A stretch of DNA of 5,832 nt from Oscillospiraceae bacterium (GTDB lineage: Bacteria; Bacillota; Clostridia; UBA1381), in contig JAJBTG010000280.1 of assembly GCA_020860985.1 (NCBI GenBank), positions 1 to 5,832 on the forward strand. Reading direction: 5' to 3'. Shown here piece after piece: positions 1 to 5,832 of the stretch (position 1 is the first letter of the stretch; each line of letters opens with the position of its first letter). The notes under the pieces are model-generated. The model had not been told where the DNA came from, did no database searches, and saw nothing but the letters and a program-made list of their open reading frames with translations. The position numbers and the translations under genes were made by a program.

Positions 1-1
1 A

Positions 2-52
2 GATAATGTTTATAAGGGACAGGTAAAATATAGATATAGGGTACCTTATTGA
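2..52 (+). CDS. Possible C-terminal end of an upstream gene (partial)
   Basis: One forward frame is open from the left edge of the window to a TGA at 50-52, giving 16 residues that end in KYRYRVPY. The other two forward frames close within the first 26 bases. If real, this is the tail of a gene that ends 26 bases before the secreted-protein start at 79, close enough for one transcript. Sixteen open codons can easily arise by chance and the peptide matches nothing I recognise, so this is a weak call. The bases immediately to the left would settle it. Confidence 0.3.
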   Translation, partial: DNVYKGQVKYRYRVPY

Positions 53-63
53 ATAAACGTATG

Positions 64-69
64 AAAGGA
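64..69 (+). promoter_or_regulatory. Ribosome binding site for the secreted protein
   Basis: AAAGGA lies nine bases before the ATG at 79. It supports 79 as the start over the in-frame TTG at 49 and the ATGs at 61 and 70, none of which has a comparable purine-rich site at the right distance. Starting at 79 also gives a signal peptide of normal shape. Confidence 0.6.
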
Positions 70-78
70 ATGATTTAT

Positions 79-993
79 ATGAAAAATAAAAAGGCTGTAA
101 CAGCGATAGGGTTGGCGGTCGGAATAACGATGCTTGCGAGCGCGGCATTTGCGGGCTACAGCACAATGAGCGGCTACGAGGTCGGCAAAACTGCGTGCAA
201 GGCTTTGACGGAAAACGAAAATTACACCTCCGAAGTTGTTTTCTCAATGTCCGTGGACGGCGAGGAAATTATGAATGAATCGGTAATCGAGCTTTACGAC
301 AGGGACGGCGAGGTTTCATTGAACATAATGGAAACGGACTATGATTGTTTCAACAGTGAAACCTATTTTCAGGAGTATGTTCAGGATAATATGTCGATAC
401 AGGTATACAACAATGAGGACACATATATATATCCTATTTCCCGCGTCTACGGGGCGTTTGATCAGCTTAACGGTGCCGACGCGGAGGATAAAAAAACCTA
501 TGACAAGGTAATCCGTTTCGCGGAGCTTGCGTGCGATACCTTTATGGGGGATTTAAAAAATAATTTTGTATATGTTTCCGGCGACAACGATTCGGCGACA
601 TACGAAATAAATCTTGACGCGGTACAGATACCGGAGCTTGTAAACGCCGGACTTTCGGCGATGTTCTCCTCGATGAGCGAGTATGACGATCTTCCGTATA
701 TGGTGCTTGGCACCGACCCCGTTGTAAAGAGCGCGTCATTGGTATTCACGGTGGATAACGAGGGCAGAGCTACGGATGCCGCAGGCAATATAACAATGAG
801 CGGCGAGGGTCACGAGGCGGCTGTGGATATATCGCTTAAAATGTACGATTACGGAACAACCGAGCCGCAAAGAGCTGACACCTCGACATTGCCGAATGTC
901 AATGTAATAAACGGCGAGGCAGCATCAACCGCTATACCCGACGAGGCAATCGGCGGAAATGACGAGGCTATGTCAATAGTCATAACCGAATAA
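79..993 (+). CDS. Uncharacterised secreted protein with signal peptide
   Basis: The protein is 304 residues from the ATG at 79. It begins with MKNKK, followed by a hydrophobic stretch at about 6-22 and the signal peptidase motif AFA at 23-25, so cleavage is expected before Gly26. There is no lipobox cysteine at the junction, so it is probably not a lipoprotein; an uncleaved N-terminal anchor remains possible. The mature part is acidic and built of alternating polar and hydrophobic stretches that look like beta strands (about 49-125 and 215-258), with a helical segment around 140-160. The last 30 or so residues are low-complexity and acidic. Cysteines are at 40, 90 and 152. No catalytic motif is visible and I do not recognise the family; the overall look recalls LolA/LppX-like carrier folds, but that is only an impression. 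It ends 13 bases before the ABC ATPase gene, so it probably shares its transcript and may be an extracellular partner of the exporter or kinase. Confidence 0.8.
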   Translation: MKNKKAVTAIGLAVGITMLASAAFAGYSTMSGYEVGKTACKALTENENYTSEVVFSMSVDGEEIMNESVIELYDRDGEVSLNIMETDYDCFNSETYFQEYVQDNMSIQVYNNEDTYIYPISRVYGAFDQLNGADAEDKKTYDKVIRFAELACDTFMGDLKNNFVYVSGDNDSATYEINLDAVQIPELVNAGLSAMFSSMSEYDDLPYMVLGTDPVVKSASLVFTVDNEGRATDAAGNITMSGEGHEAAVDISLKMYDYGTTEPQRADTSTLPNVNVINGEAASTAIPDEAIGGNDEAMSIVITE

Positions 994-1006
994 GAGGTAA
1001 CGTGAA

Positions 1007-1735
1007 ATGAATGTAATCGAAACAAACAATCTGACAAAGCTTTACAAAGACAACCGCGGCATAAAAAACATATCGCTGACGGTGGAAAAGGGAGATGTAC
1101 TGGGATTGCTCGGACCCAACGGTTCGGGCAAAACCACCGCTATGAAAGCGATATTGAATCTTGTACGCGCGGAGGGCGCTGTTAAGATTTTCGGAATGAA
1201 TCTGCATGACGATTTTGAAAAAATAATGCTCAGAACCGGCGCGCTTATCGAATCGCCCGCAATCTATAAGGATTTGACGGCGTACCAAAATGTGAAAATG
1301 CATGCGGCTATGTATCCCGATTTGACAAAGGAGCGCATAGAGCATACTTTAAGAGCCGTGCATCTTCTGCAATATAAGGACGATAAAGCGGGCAGGTTTT
1401 CTCTGGGTATGAAACAGCGTTTGGGATTGGCAATCGCGTTCGTGTCCGAACCGGAGCTTATTATTTTGGACGAACCCGTGAACGGACTTGATATTGAGGG
1501 AGTTGTTGAGGTGCGCGAGATTATAAGGCGGCTCAATGAGGAAAAGGGTGTGACGTTTCTTATTTCAAGCCATATGGCAAGCGAGATAGAAAAGACCTGC
1601 AACAAGGTTGCGGTTATGTATGAAAGCGAGCTTATAGCGTTCTCGTCAACGGAGGACGCGCTCAGGCTGCACCCGTCGCTGGAGGATTATTTTTTGGCGG
1701 TGGTAAAGGATAAAAGGGGTGACGTGGTAATATGA
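1007..1735 (+). CDS. ABC transporter ATP-binding protein, BcrA/lantibiotic-immunity type
   Basis: This 242-residue protein is the cytoplasmic ATPase of an ABC-2 exporter. All the main motifs are present: Walker A GPNGSGKT at 36-43, signature SLGMKQR at 132-138, Walker B LIILDEP at 151-157 with catalytic Glu156, D-loop NGLD at 159-162, and switch His189 in SSH. The Q-loop position reads LIESP (about 80-84), with Glu in place of the usual Gln. To my knowledge an acidic residue here is common in the bacitracin/lantibiotic-resistance ATPases (BcrA, and similar proteins), and the short C-terminus also fits them. A ribosome binding site (AGAGGT, 993-998) lies eight bases before the ATG. Its stop overlaps the permease start as ATGA, so the two are translationally coupled. 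The substrate cannot be read from sequence: peptide antibiotic, lipid II-linked compound or signal peptide are all possible. Confidence 0.93.
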   Translation: MNVIETNNLTKLYKDNRGIKNISLTVEKGDVLGLLGPNGSGKTTAMKAILNLVRAEGAVKIFGMNLHDDFEKIMLRTGALIESPAIYKDLTAYQNVKMHAAMYPDLTKERIEHTLRAVHLLQYKDDKAGRFSLGMKQRLGLAIAFVSEPELIILDEPVNGLDIEGVVEVREIIRRLNEEKGVTFLISSHMASEIEKTCNKVAVMYESELIAFSSTEDALRLHPSLEDYFLAVVKDKRGDVVI

Positions 1736-2475
1736 AAACGCTTGTTTTGAACACAAAAAATGAATTATCAAAGCTGCTCAGAAAGAAAAAATATATTGTT
1801 ATAGGTATAATCGGCGCTCTTGTGTGTATACTGCGCCTGGGCGGAAATGTTATGATTGCAAAGGTGTCGGACGGGGAGGTTGTTATAAAGAGCAATCTCA
1901 TTACGGAGATGCTCGGATTTGTGGTTGATATACTTGTGCCGCTCATTGTGTTTATGGCGGTAACGGACTTGTTCGCAAGCGAGGTGCAGGAGGATACCTT
2001 TAAGGAGTCGCTTATGCGCCCGCTCACGCGGTTTAAGGTTATGACGTCAAAATCTCTCGCGGTGTTTTTGCTGTGCTGCATGACGATATTGGCAATGTTC
2101 GTTATCTGCTTGGCGGTTCAGATGGTTTCAGGCAATTCCCTTGCATACGTGCCGCAGACACTTGCGGCGTATGTCGTGGATATGGTGCCCGTGCTTGCGT
2201 TGGTGGCGATGGCGGTGTTTATAAATATGCTTTCCAAAAGTCCGACTCTTGCGATGCTTTTGTGCATAGCGGTATACATATTCTTTAAATATCTTAATTA
2301 CTATGTATCCCCCGCCGGACAGATGATTTTCACGGCGTACTCGCAGTGGCATAAAATTTGGATAGGCTCCCTCCTGCCCCTCGGCGCGCTGCTTTCAAAG
2401 GTTGGTATTTTGTTCGGTTCAGTCTTGATTTTGTATACGTTATCGTATATAATATTTGATGGAAAAGATTATTAG
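1732..2475 (+). CDS. ABC-2 type exporter permease
   Basis: This 247-residue integral membrane protein is the channel partner of the preceding ATPase. Six hydrophobic segments are visible at roughly 21-34, 59-80, 107-131, 148-167, 172-187 and 222-242, the usual number for ABC-2 permeases. The N-terminal NELSKLLRKKK before the first helix, and EDTFKESLMRPLTRFKV (about 87-103) between helices two and three, are the cytoplasmic signatures of this family (typically a TxK..L..P.sR pattern). It starts within the ATGA overlap with the ATPase gene; a GGGG run at 1716-1719 is rather distant for a ribosome binding site, so coupling likely drives translation. The protein has normal length, but its TAG stop is followed after one base by a truncated palindromic repeat, so the original downstream sequence has probably been replaced. 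Confidence 0.9.
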   Translation: MKTLVLNTKNELSKLLRKKKYIVIGIIGALVCILRLGGNVMIAKVSDGEVVIKSNLITEMLGFVVDILVPLIVFMAVTDLFASEVQEDTFKESLMRPLTRFKVMTSKSLAVFLLCCMTILAMFVICLAVQMVSGNSLAYVPQTLAAYVVDMVPVLALVAMAVFINMLSKSPTLAMLLCIAVYIFFKYLNYYVSPAGQMIFTAYSQWHKIWIGSLLPLGALLSKVGILFGSVLILYTLSYIIFDGKDY

Positions 2476-2476
2476 T

Positions 2477-2538
2477 CCGCCCGCGTGCGCCCAATGGGCG
2501 CCCTACGAAACAGGTCGCCTGTGGCTCTGACCCCTACG
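2477..2538 (+). repeat. Palindromic intergenic repeat, copy A (5'-truncated)
   Basis: This copy aligns with copies B and C but lacks the first 17 or so bases (the GTAGGGG end and the first small hairpin). It keeps the core inverted repeat GCGCCCAATGGGCGC (2487-2501), the ACGAAACAGGTC block, and a third weak hairpin with GGTC (2513-2516) and GACC (2529-2532) arms that closes with CCCCTACG. One C is missing in CCCTAC compared with copy B. It begins one base after the permease stop codon. Orientation is the same as in B and C. Confidence 0.85.
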
Positions 2539-2559
2539 GAGTGAGTGGCATTTGCAGTT

Positions 2560-2638
2560 GTAGGGGTGGGCATTGCCCGCCCGCGAGCGCCCATTGGGCG
2601 CCCCTACGAAACGGGTCGTTGAGGCGCAGACCCCTACG
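2560..2638 (+). repeat. Palindromic intergenic repeat, copy B (full length)
   Basis: The copy starts with GTAGGGG (2560-2566), matched by CCCCTAC at 2601-2607. Inside this outer stem lie two perfect short hairpins, GGGCATTGCCC (2568-2578) and GCGCCCATTGGGCGC (2587-2601), so the first half can fold as a cruciform or three-way junction. A third hairpin follows, GGGTC (2613-2617) with GACCC (2629-2633), whose right arm runs into a second CCCCTACG. It lies in tandem with copy A, 21 bases apart. It has no coding capacity for a transposase, so it resembles a MITE or REP-like element that is moved or maintained by something elsewhere. Confidence 0.88.
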
Positions 2639-2673
2639 AAAAACTTGCGGCGCAAACCTACACCCACGAAAAC

Positions 2674-2679
2674 CATAAT
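2674..2679 (+). promoter_or_regulatory. Possible -10 element ahead of the kinase gene
   Basis: CATAAT differs from TATAAT at one base and lies in a short AT-rich stretch after the GC-rich repeats. No good -35 is found 16-18 bases upstream; the nearest TTG-like hexamer, TTGCGG at 2645-2650, is 23 bases away. If used, transcription would begin at about 2686-2690, at or just before the kinase ATG, which would give a leaderless or nearly leaderless message. This is an inference from one hexamer. Confidence 0.25.
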
Positions 2680-2689
2680 ATACATAACT

Positions 2690-3838
2690 ATGAAAATAAA
2701 AAACAAATTTGCGGTTTACAACATTATGATGCTGATAACGCCTATTCTCCTGATAGGTGTTATTTCGGTGTGTTTTCTGATAATTTTCATATTAAAATTT
2801 CCGGTGGAGGAGTTGAACATTCCGCGCGCCGCGCTGATTGACCCGAAGGTTTTTTCCGAGGCTGTCGGAGAATTTTTCAGGGGCAATCCCGCAGCACTGT
2901 GGTATATGCTTTTATGGGCGGCGATATGCGCTCTTATTCTTGTTTTGTCAACAACCGTTATGACGCGCCTTATGTCAAAAAGCATTGAAAATCCGATAAA
3001 CGAGCTTGACCGTGCGGCGGATTATATACGTGGCGGAAATTTGAATTTTGAGTTTATGGGCAGTAATTACGATGAGATTGATATGCTGTGCAATAATTTT
3101 GACACTATGCGCAGGGAGCTTAAAAAAGCGCAGGAAAACGAGCAGTGTATGAAGAAGGAACGCAGTATGCTGCTTGCGAATATATCTCATGACCTGAAAA
3201 CACCGATAACGTCCATAAAGGGCTATATCGAAGGAATACGTGACGGAGTTGCCGACACGCCCGAAAAAATGAATCGTTATCTCGACACGATACACGCAAA
3301 GGCGGAGGTCATAGACGATATGGTGAATAATCTGTCCACGTTCTCCAATCTGGAGCTTTCAAGGCTGACGTTCAATTTTGAAACGGCGGATATAAACGCT
3401 TTTGTGAATGAATTTTTGGAGGACTACAGGCTTGATTTTGAAAAGAACAATATTAAGCTGATAAATAATATTTCAGCCGACATTGCGTATGTTAAGCTTG
3501 ACCGCGAGAAAATGAGCCGTGTCTTTGCAAATCTCGCGGATAACGCGGTTAAATATAAAAGAGAGGATAACCCGTCACTGGAGATAACGACGTTCACGCG
3601 CGACGGCGGCGTGTATGTGTATATCAGCGATAACGGGATAGGAATAGGGGAAAAGGAACTGCAAAATGTGTTCGATGGATTTTACCGCGTGGACGGTTCT
3701 CGGAGCATAAAGGGCAGTGGTCTGGGACTGGGTATAGCGAAGCAGATTGTGGAAAAGCACGGCGGCAAAATATGGCTCAAAAGTGATGGATTGGGTAAAG
3801 GCACCACGGCGGTGGTGTATTTGCCCGCGGCTGGTTAA
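2690..3838 (+). CDS. Membrane sensor histidine kinase of a two-component system
   Basis: This is a 382-residue protein counted from the ATG at 2690. Two membrane helices (about 11-36 and 70-92) flank a short extracytoplasmic loop of about 32 residues, followed by a HAMP-like linker (about 93-145). The dimerisation domain holds the phosphoacceptor His167 in NISHDLKTP. The ATPase domain shows the N-box NLADNAVKY (281-289), G1 DNGIGI (314-319), an F-box around FDGFYR (328-333) and G2 GSGLGLG (342-348), so all parts for autophosphorylation are present. An in-frame TTG at 2573 would add 39 residues, but these are translated from repeat copy B and are basic, proline-rich and unlike a kinase N-terminus; ATG 2690 starts just before the first membrane helix. 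No Shine-Dalgarno sequence precedes it. The likely partner is the response regulator 203 bases downstream. The short sensor loop and nearby exporter suggest envelope or peptide-antibiotic sensing, which is inference. Confidence 0.93.
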   Translation: MKIKNKFAVYNIMMLITPILLIGVISVCFLIIFILKFPVEELNIPRAALIDPKVFSEAVGEFFRGNPAALWYMLLWAAICALILVLSTTVMTRLMSKSIENPINELDRAADYIRGGNLNFEFMGSNYDEIDMLCNNFDTMRRELKKAQENEQCMKKERSMLLANISHDLKTPITSIKGYIEGIRDGVADTPEKMNRYLDTIHAKAEVIDDMVNNLSTFSNLELSRLTFNFETADINAFVNEFLEDYRLDFEKNNIKLINNISADIAYVKLDREKMSRVFANLADNAVKYKREDNPSLEITTFTRDGGVYVYISDNGIGIGEKELQNVFDGFYRVDGSRSIKGSGLGLGIAKQIVEKHGGKIWLKSDGLGKGTTAVVYLPAAG

Positions 3839-3883
3839 TTTTCCGCATCCCGCGCGCTTTACGCTCGGGGCGGTACAAGTGCT

Positions 3884-3963
3884 GTAGGGGCGGGCATTGC
3901 CCGCCCGCGGGCGCCCAATGGGCGCCCCCCTACGGAACGGGTCGTCGGGGCGCCGACCGCTAT
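3884..3963 (+). repeat. Palindromic intergenic repeat, copy C (full length)
   Basis: This is the same unit as copy B and in the same orientation. The outer stem is GTAGGGG (3884-3890) with CCCCTAC (3927-3933), with inner hairpins GGGCATTGCCC and GCGCCCAATGGGCGC. The third hairpin is stronger here, with GGTCG (3940-3944) and CGACC (3954-3958). The closing CCCCTAC has decayed to CGCTATA. Compared with B it has extra C residues in the run before TAC. It lies between the kinase and regulator genes. Confidence 0.88.
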
Positions 3964-3987
3964 AAACGAGCAACAATTCCGTATTGA

Positions 3988-4004
3988 CCAAAACGAAGTT
4001 TTGG
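3988..4004 (+). other. Hairpin CCAAAAC-GAA-GTTTTGG
   Basis: A perfect 7-bp stem encloses a GAA loop. It is followed by more GC-rich structure and not by a T run, so it is not a standard intrinsic terminator. The left arm is preceded by CCGTATTGA, which has no matching right arm; this may be what remains of a longer palindrome. Confidence 0.6.
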
Positions 4005-4006
4005 GC

Positions 4007-4026
4007 GGCGTGCGGACGCGCACGCC
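4007..4026 (+). other. Strong GC hairpin just before the regulator ribosome binding site
   Basis: GGCGTGCG (4007-4014) and CGCACGCC (4019-4026) form a perfect 8-bp stem with the loop GACG. The stem ends four bases before the AAGGAG ribosome binding site (4031-4036), which itself stays unpaired. The hairpin could insulate or stabilise the regulator message, or mark a processing site between kinase and regulator. No alternative fold that hides the ribosome binding site was found by eye. Confidence 0.6.
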
Positions 4027-4041
4027 CTAAAAGGAGAAAAA

Positions 4042-4716
4042 ATGAAAAAAGTATTAATAATAGAGGACGACAGCGCGATAGCGGAGCTTGAGCGCGACTA
4101 TCTTGAAATAAACGGCTTTGAGTGCTGCATAGCCTCGCGCGGAACGGCGGGACTTGAAAAGGCGCTCATGGAGAAATTTGACCTTATAATAATAGATATA
4201 ATGCTGCCAGGAATGGACGGCTTTGAAATTATTTCCGAGCTGCACAAAAAGAAACAAACGCCGGTAATATTTCTATCGGCAAAAAACAGCGATATAGACA
4301 AGATACGCGGGCTGGGACTCGGCGCGGACGATTACATGACAAAGCCGTTTTCGCCGAGTGAGCTTGTGGCAAGGGTTAAGGCGCATATTTCCCGCCACGA
4401 TGCGCTGACAAAAGGCAACGGCAGGGTAATCACTGTCCGTTCGCTTACCATAGACAAGGACGCTCACAAAGTCACTGTCGGCGATAAGGAAATTTCGCTT
4501 ACCGCAAAGGAATACGATTTGCTCCTATTCCTCGCGGAAAATCCAAACCGCACCTTTTCAAAGGACGTTCTGTTCGACAGGATATGGGGTATGGACGCGA
4601 TAGGCGATGTGTCAACGGTAACGGTGCATATTCAGCGCGTCCGCGACAAGATAAATACCGAAAGCGAAAAATACATAGAAACAATATGGGGTGTGGGATA
4701 CCGCTTTAATATTTGA
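4042..4716 (+). CDS. Response regulator, OmpR/PhoB family
   Basis: This 224-residue DNA-binding regulator has an N-terminal receiver domain (about 1-118) with the acidic cluster Glu8-Asp9-Asp10, phosphoacceptor Asp52 in IIDIMLPGMDG, switch Ser79, Tyr98 and Lys101 in the usual KPF. A C-terminal winged-helix domain (about 128-222) follows, with the recognition helix around VSTVTVHIQRVRDKI (190-204) and the closing WGVGYRF. The length is typical. A clear ribosome binding site, AAGGAG (4031-4036), lies five bases before the ATG. It presumably receives phosphate from the kinase encoded just upstream. The kinase-first gene order is the reverse of the more usual order for this family, and the two genes are separated by 203 bases of repeat and hairpins. 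Its targets are unknown; control of the adjacent exporter is plausible from context. Confidence 0.95.
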   Translation: MKKVLIIEDDSAIAELERDYLEINGFECCIASRGTAGLEKALMEKFDLIIIDIMLPGMDGFEIISELHKKKQTPVIFLSAKNSDIDKIRGLGLGADDYMTKPFSPSELVARVKAHISRHDALTKGNGRVITVRSLTIDKDAHKVTVGDKEISLTAKEYDLLLFLAENPNRTFSKDVLFDRIWGMDAIGDVSTVTVHIQRVRDKINTESEKYIETIWGVGYRFNI

Positions 4717-4721
4717 GGAGG
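4715..4721 (+). promoter_or_regulatory. Ribosome binding site that sets the mnmA start
   Basis: GAGGAGG lies eight bases before the TTG at 4730 and overlaps the regulator's TGA stop. This is a near-perfect site at ideal spacing, and it rules in TTG 4730 over the in-frame GTG at 4691, which lies inside the regulator gene. Confidence 0.85.
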
Positions 4722-4729
4722 AATACGTT

Positions 4730-5800
4730 TTGGAACAGAAAAGTGTGCTTATAGGTATGTCGGGAGGAGTTGACAGCTCCGTTGCGGCGGCGCTTTTAAA
4801 GGATATGGGCTACCGCGTGATAGGTGCGACAATGCGCCTTTGGACATATTCGGACAGCTGCGGCGCAAAGCACGAGGGCTGCTGCGCGGAAAGTGCGGTC
4901 GAGGACGCAAGGCGCGTATGCGACAAGCTCGGAATAGATTTTTATGTGATGAATTTCAAGGATATGTTCCGCGACAAGGTGGTGGATTATTTTGTGGACG
5001 AATATATTCACGGAAGAACCCCGAATCCCTGCATCGCCTGCAACAAATATCTTAAATTTGACGCGCTTTTGAAAAAAGCAACGGCGATGGGAATCGATTA
5101 TATCGCGACCGGACATTACGCTAAGATTGAAAAGGGCGGGAGCGGCAAGTATATTTTGCGCACAAGCGCGGCGGCAAAGAAAGACCAAAGCTATGTGCTG
5201 TATAATTTCACGCAGGAGCAGCTTGCGCACACGCTTATGCCGCTCGGTGATTATAATAAGGATTGGGTAAGAAAAAAAGCGGAGGAGCTTGGACTTGCCG
5301 TTGCGAGCAAGCCGGACAGTCAGGAAATATGCTTTGTTGAAGATGATGATTACGCAAGGTTTATTACGGATTATTCGGGATATGAGCCAAAGGAGGGCGA
5401 TATTCTGGACGCGGACGGAAACGTAATAGGAAAGCACCGCGGACTTATATATTACACGATAGGTCAGCGAAAGGGAATAGGCGCTTACGGCAGACCGATG
5501 TTTGTTATGAAAATAGATGCGGATAATAATACAATTACTTTGGGCGAAAAGGGAATGGAATTTTCAAACGAGCTTACCGCGTGTGACGTAAACTTCATTT
5601 CGGGCGAGGCTCCGGATACGGATATGAAAATAACGGCAAAGGTGCGCTATCAGGCGCCGCCCGCGGCGGCAAGGCTTTGTCCGCTTGAGGACGGACGCGT
5701 AAGGCTGATTTTTGACGAACCGCAAAGAGCCGTAACTCCAGGACAGGCTGTCGTGTTCTACAACGGCGATATAGTCCTCGGCGGCGGAACAGTGGAATAA
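4730..5800 (+). CDS. mnmA: tRNA-specific 2-thiouridylase MnmA
   Basis: MnmA places sulfur on the wobble uridine (position 34) of tRNAs for Lys, Glu and Gln, using ATP and sulfur from a cysteine desulfurase route. From TTG 4730 the protein is 356 residues, a normal length. The N-terminal PP-loop SGGVDSS (11-17) binds ATP. The two catalytic cysteines are Cys101 in NPCIACN (nucleophile) and Cys201 in SQEICF (persulfide). GHYAKI (128-133), KDQSY (151-155), the YTIGQRKG segment (242-249) and the C-terminal barrel with VRYQAPP (305-311) are all characteristic. It follows the regulator gene by 13 bases and is probably on the same transcript. The TTG start is supported by a strong ribosome binding site and by the fact that the family's N-terminus begins just before the PP-loop. 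Confidence 0.97.
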   Translation: MEQKSVLIGMSGGVDSSVAAALLKDMGYRVIGATMRLWTYSDSCGAKHEGCCAESAVEDARRVCDKLGIDFYVMNFKDMFRDKVVDYFVDEYIHGRTPNPCIACNKYLKFDALLKKATAMGIDYIATGHYAKIEKGGSGKYILRTSAAAKKDQSYVLYNFTQEQLAHTLMPLGDYNKDWVRKKAEELGLAVASKPDSQEICFVEDDDYARFITDYSGYEPKEGDILDADGNVIGKHRGLIYYTIGQRKGIGAYGRPMFVMKIDADNNTITLGEKGMEFSNELTACDVNFISGEAPDTDMKITAKVRYQAPPAAARLCPLEDGRVRLIFDEPQRAVTPGQAVVFYNGDIVLGGGTVE

Positions 5801-5832
5801 ATAAAAGCAAGAAGTCCCCCGCCTTTGAACTG

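Noticed and set aside
2573..2689. 39-residue N-terminal extension of the kinase from a TTG start
   Set aside because: It is translated from repeat copy B and its tail, has no ribosome binding site, and does not resemble a kinase N-terminus.
3849..3869. Stem-loop just after the kinase stop (CCCGCGCG / CGCTCGGG) as an intrinsic terminator
   Set aside because: The stem has a mismatch and no T run follows, so termination is not supported.
2477..3963. CRISPR-like array
   Set aside because: There are only three long palindromic copies, unevenly spaced and with a whole gene between two of them; no regular spacers.
3984..3989. TTGACC as a -35 box for the regulator gene
   Set aside because: No -10-like sequence lies at a suitable distance; the expected position is inside the GC-rich hairpin at 4007-4026.
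3575..3991. Minus-strand open frame covering the kinase end and repeat C
   Set aside because: Much of its peptide is the reverse reading of the repeat and the rest is a shadow of the kinase gene; a typical spurious call.
4796..5437. Long open frame on the minus strand opposite mnmA
   Set aside because: It is the antisense shadow of a well-conserved gene, has no ribosome binding site and shows no domain I recognise.
5801..5832. Terminator or new gene start after mnmA
   Set aside because: Only 32 bases are visible and they show no hairpin, T run or start signal.

Overview
The window looks like a chromosomal segment of an anaerobic Firmicute, most likely a Clostridia/Oscillospiraceae-type gut organism. 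This is inferred from the moderate GC content with many ATA isoleucine codons, AGGAGG-type ribosome binding sites, TTG starts, a BcrA-type ABC exporter with a two-component system, and GC-rich palindromic intergenic repeats. No marker here fixes the genus. All genes read on the + strand and share similar codon use.

Layout: (1) 2-52, a possible C-terminal tail of a gene entering from the left. (2) 79-993, a secreted or membrane-tethered protein of unknown function with a clear signal peptide. (3) 1007-1735 and 1732-2475, the ATPase and six-helix permease of an ABC-2 exporter, overlapping by ATGA. (4) 2476-2689, a 214-base gap filled mostly by two tandem copies (A truncated, B full) of a GC-rich palindromic repeat. 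(5) 2690-3838, a membrane histidine kinase. (6) 3839-4041, a second gap (203 bases) with a third repeat copy (C) and two strong tandem hairpins just before the next ribosome binding site. (7) 4042-4716, an OmpR/PhoB-type response regulator. (8) 4730-5800, mnmA, the tRNA 2-thiouridylase, starting 13 bases after the regulator. The last 32 bases hold nothing recognisable.

Genes 2-7 could form one functional unit: a two-component system that senses an envelope signal, next to an exporter of the bacitracin/lantibiotic-immunity type and a secreted partner protein. That link rests on neighbourhood and family habits, not on any binding site seen. mnmA is a housekeeping gene that probably shares the regulator's transcript.

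The least ordinary features are the intergenic repeats. They sit on both sides of the kinase gene, separate it from both the transporter and its regulator, and create a misleading upstream TTG start for the kinase. The true kinase start at 2690 has no visible Shine-Dalgarno sequence, unlike every other gene here. I see no convincing new enzyme or defence system; the genes belong to known families except the secreted protein, which I cannot assign.
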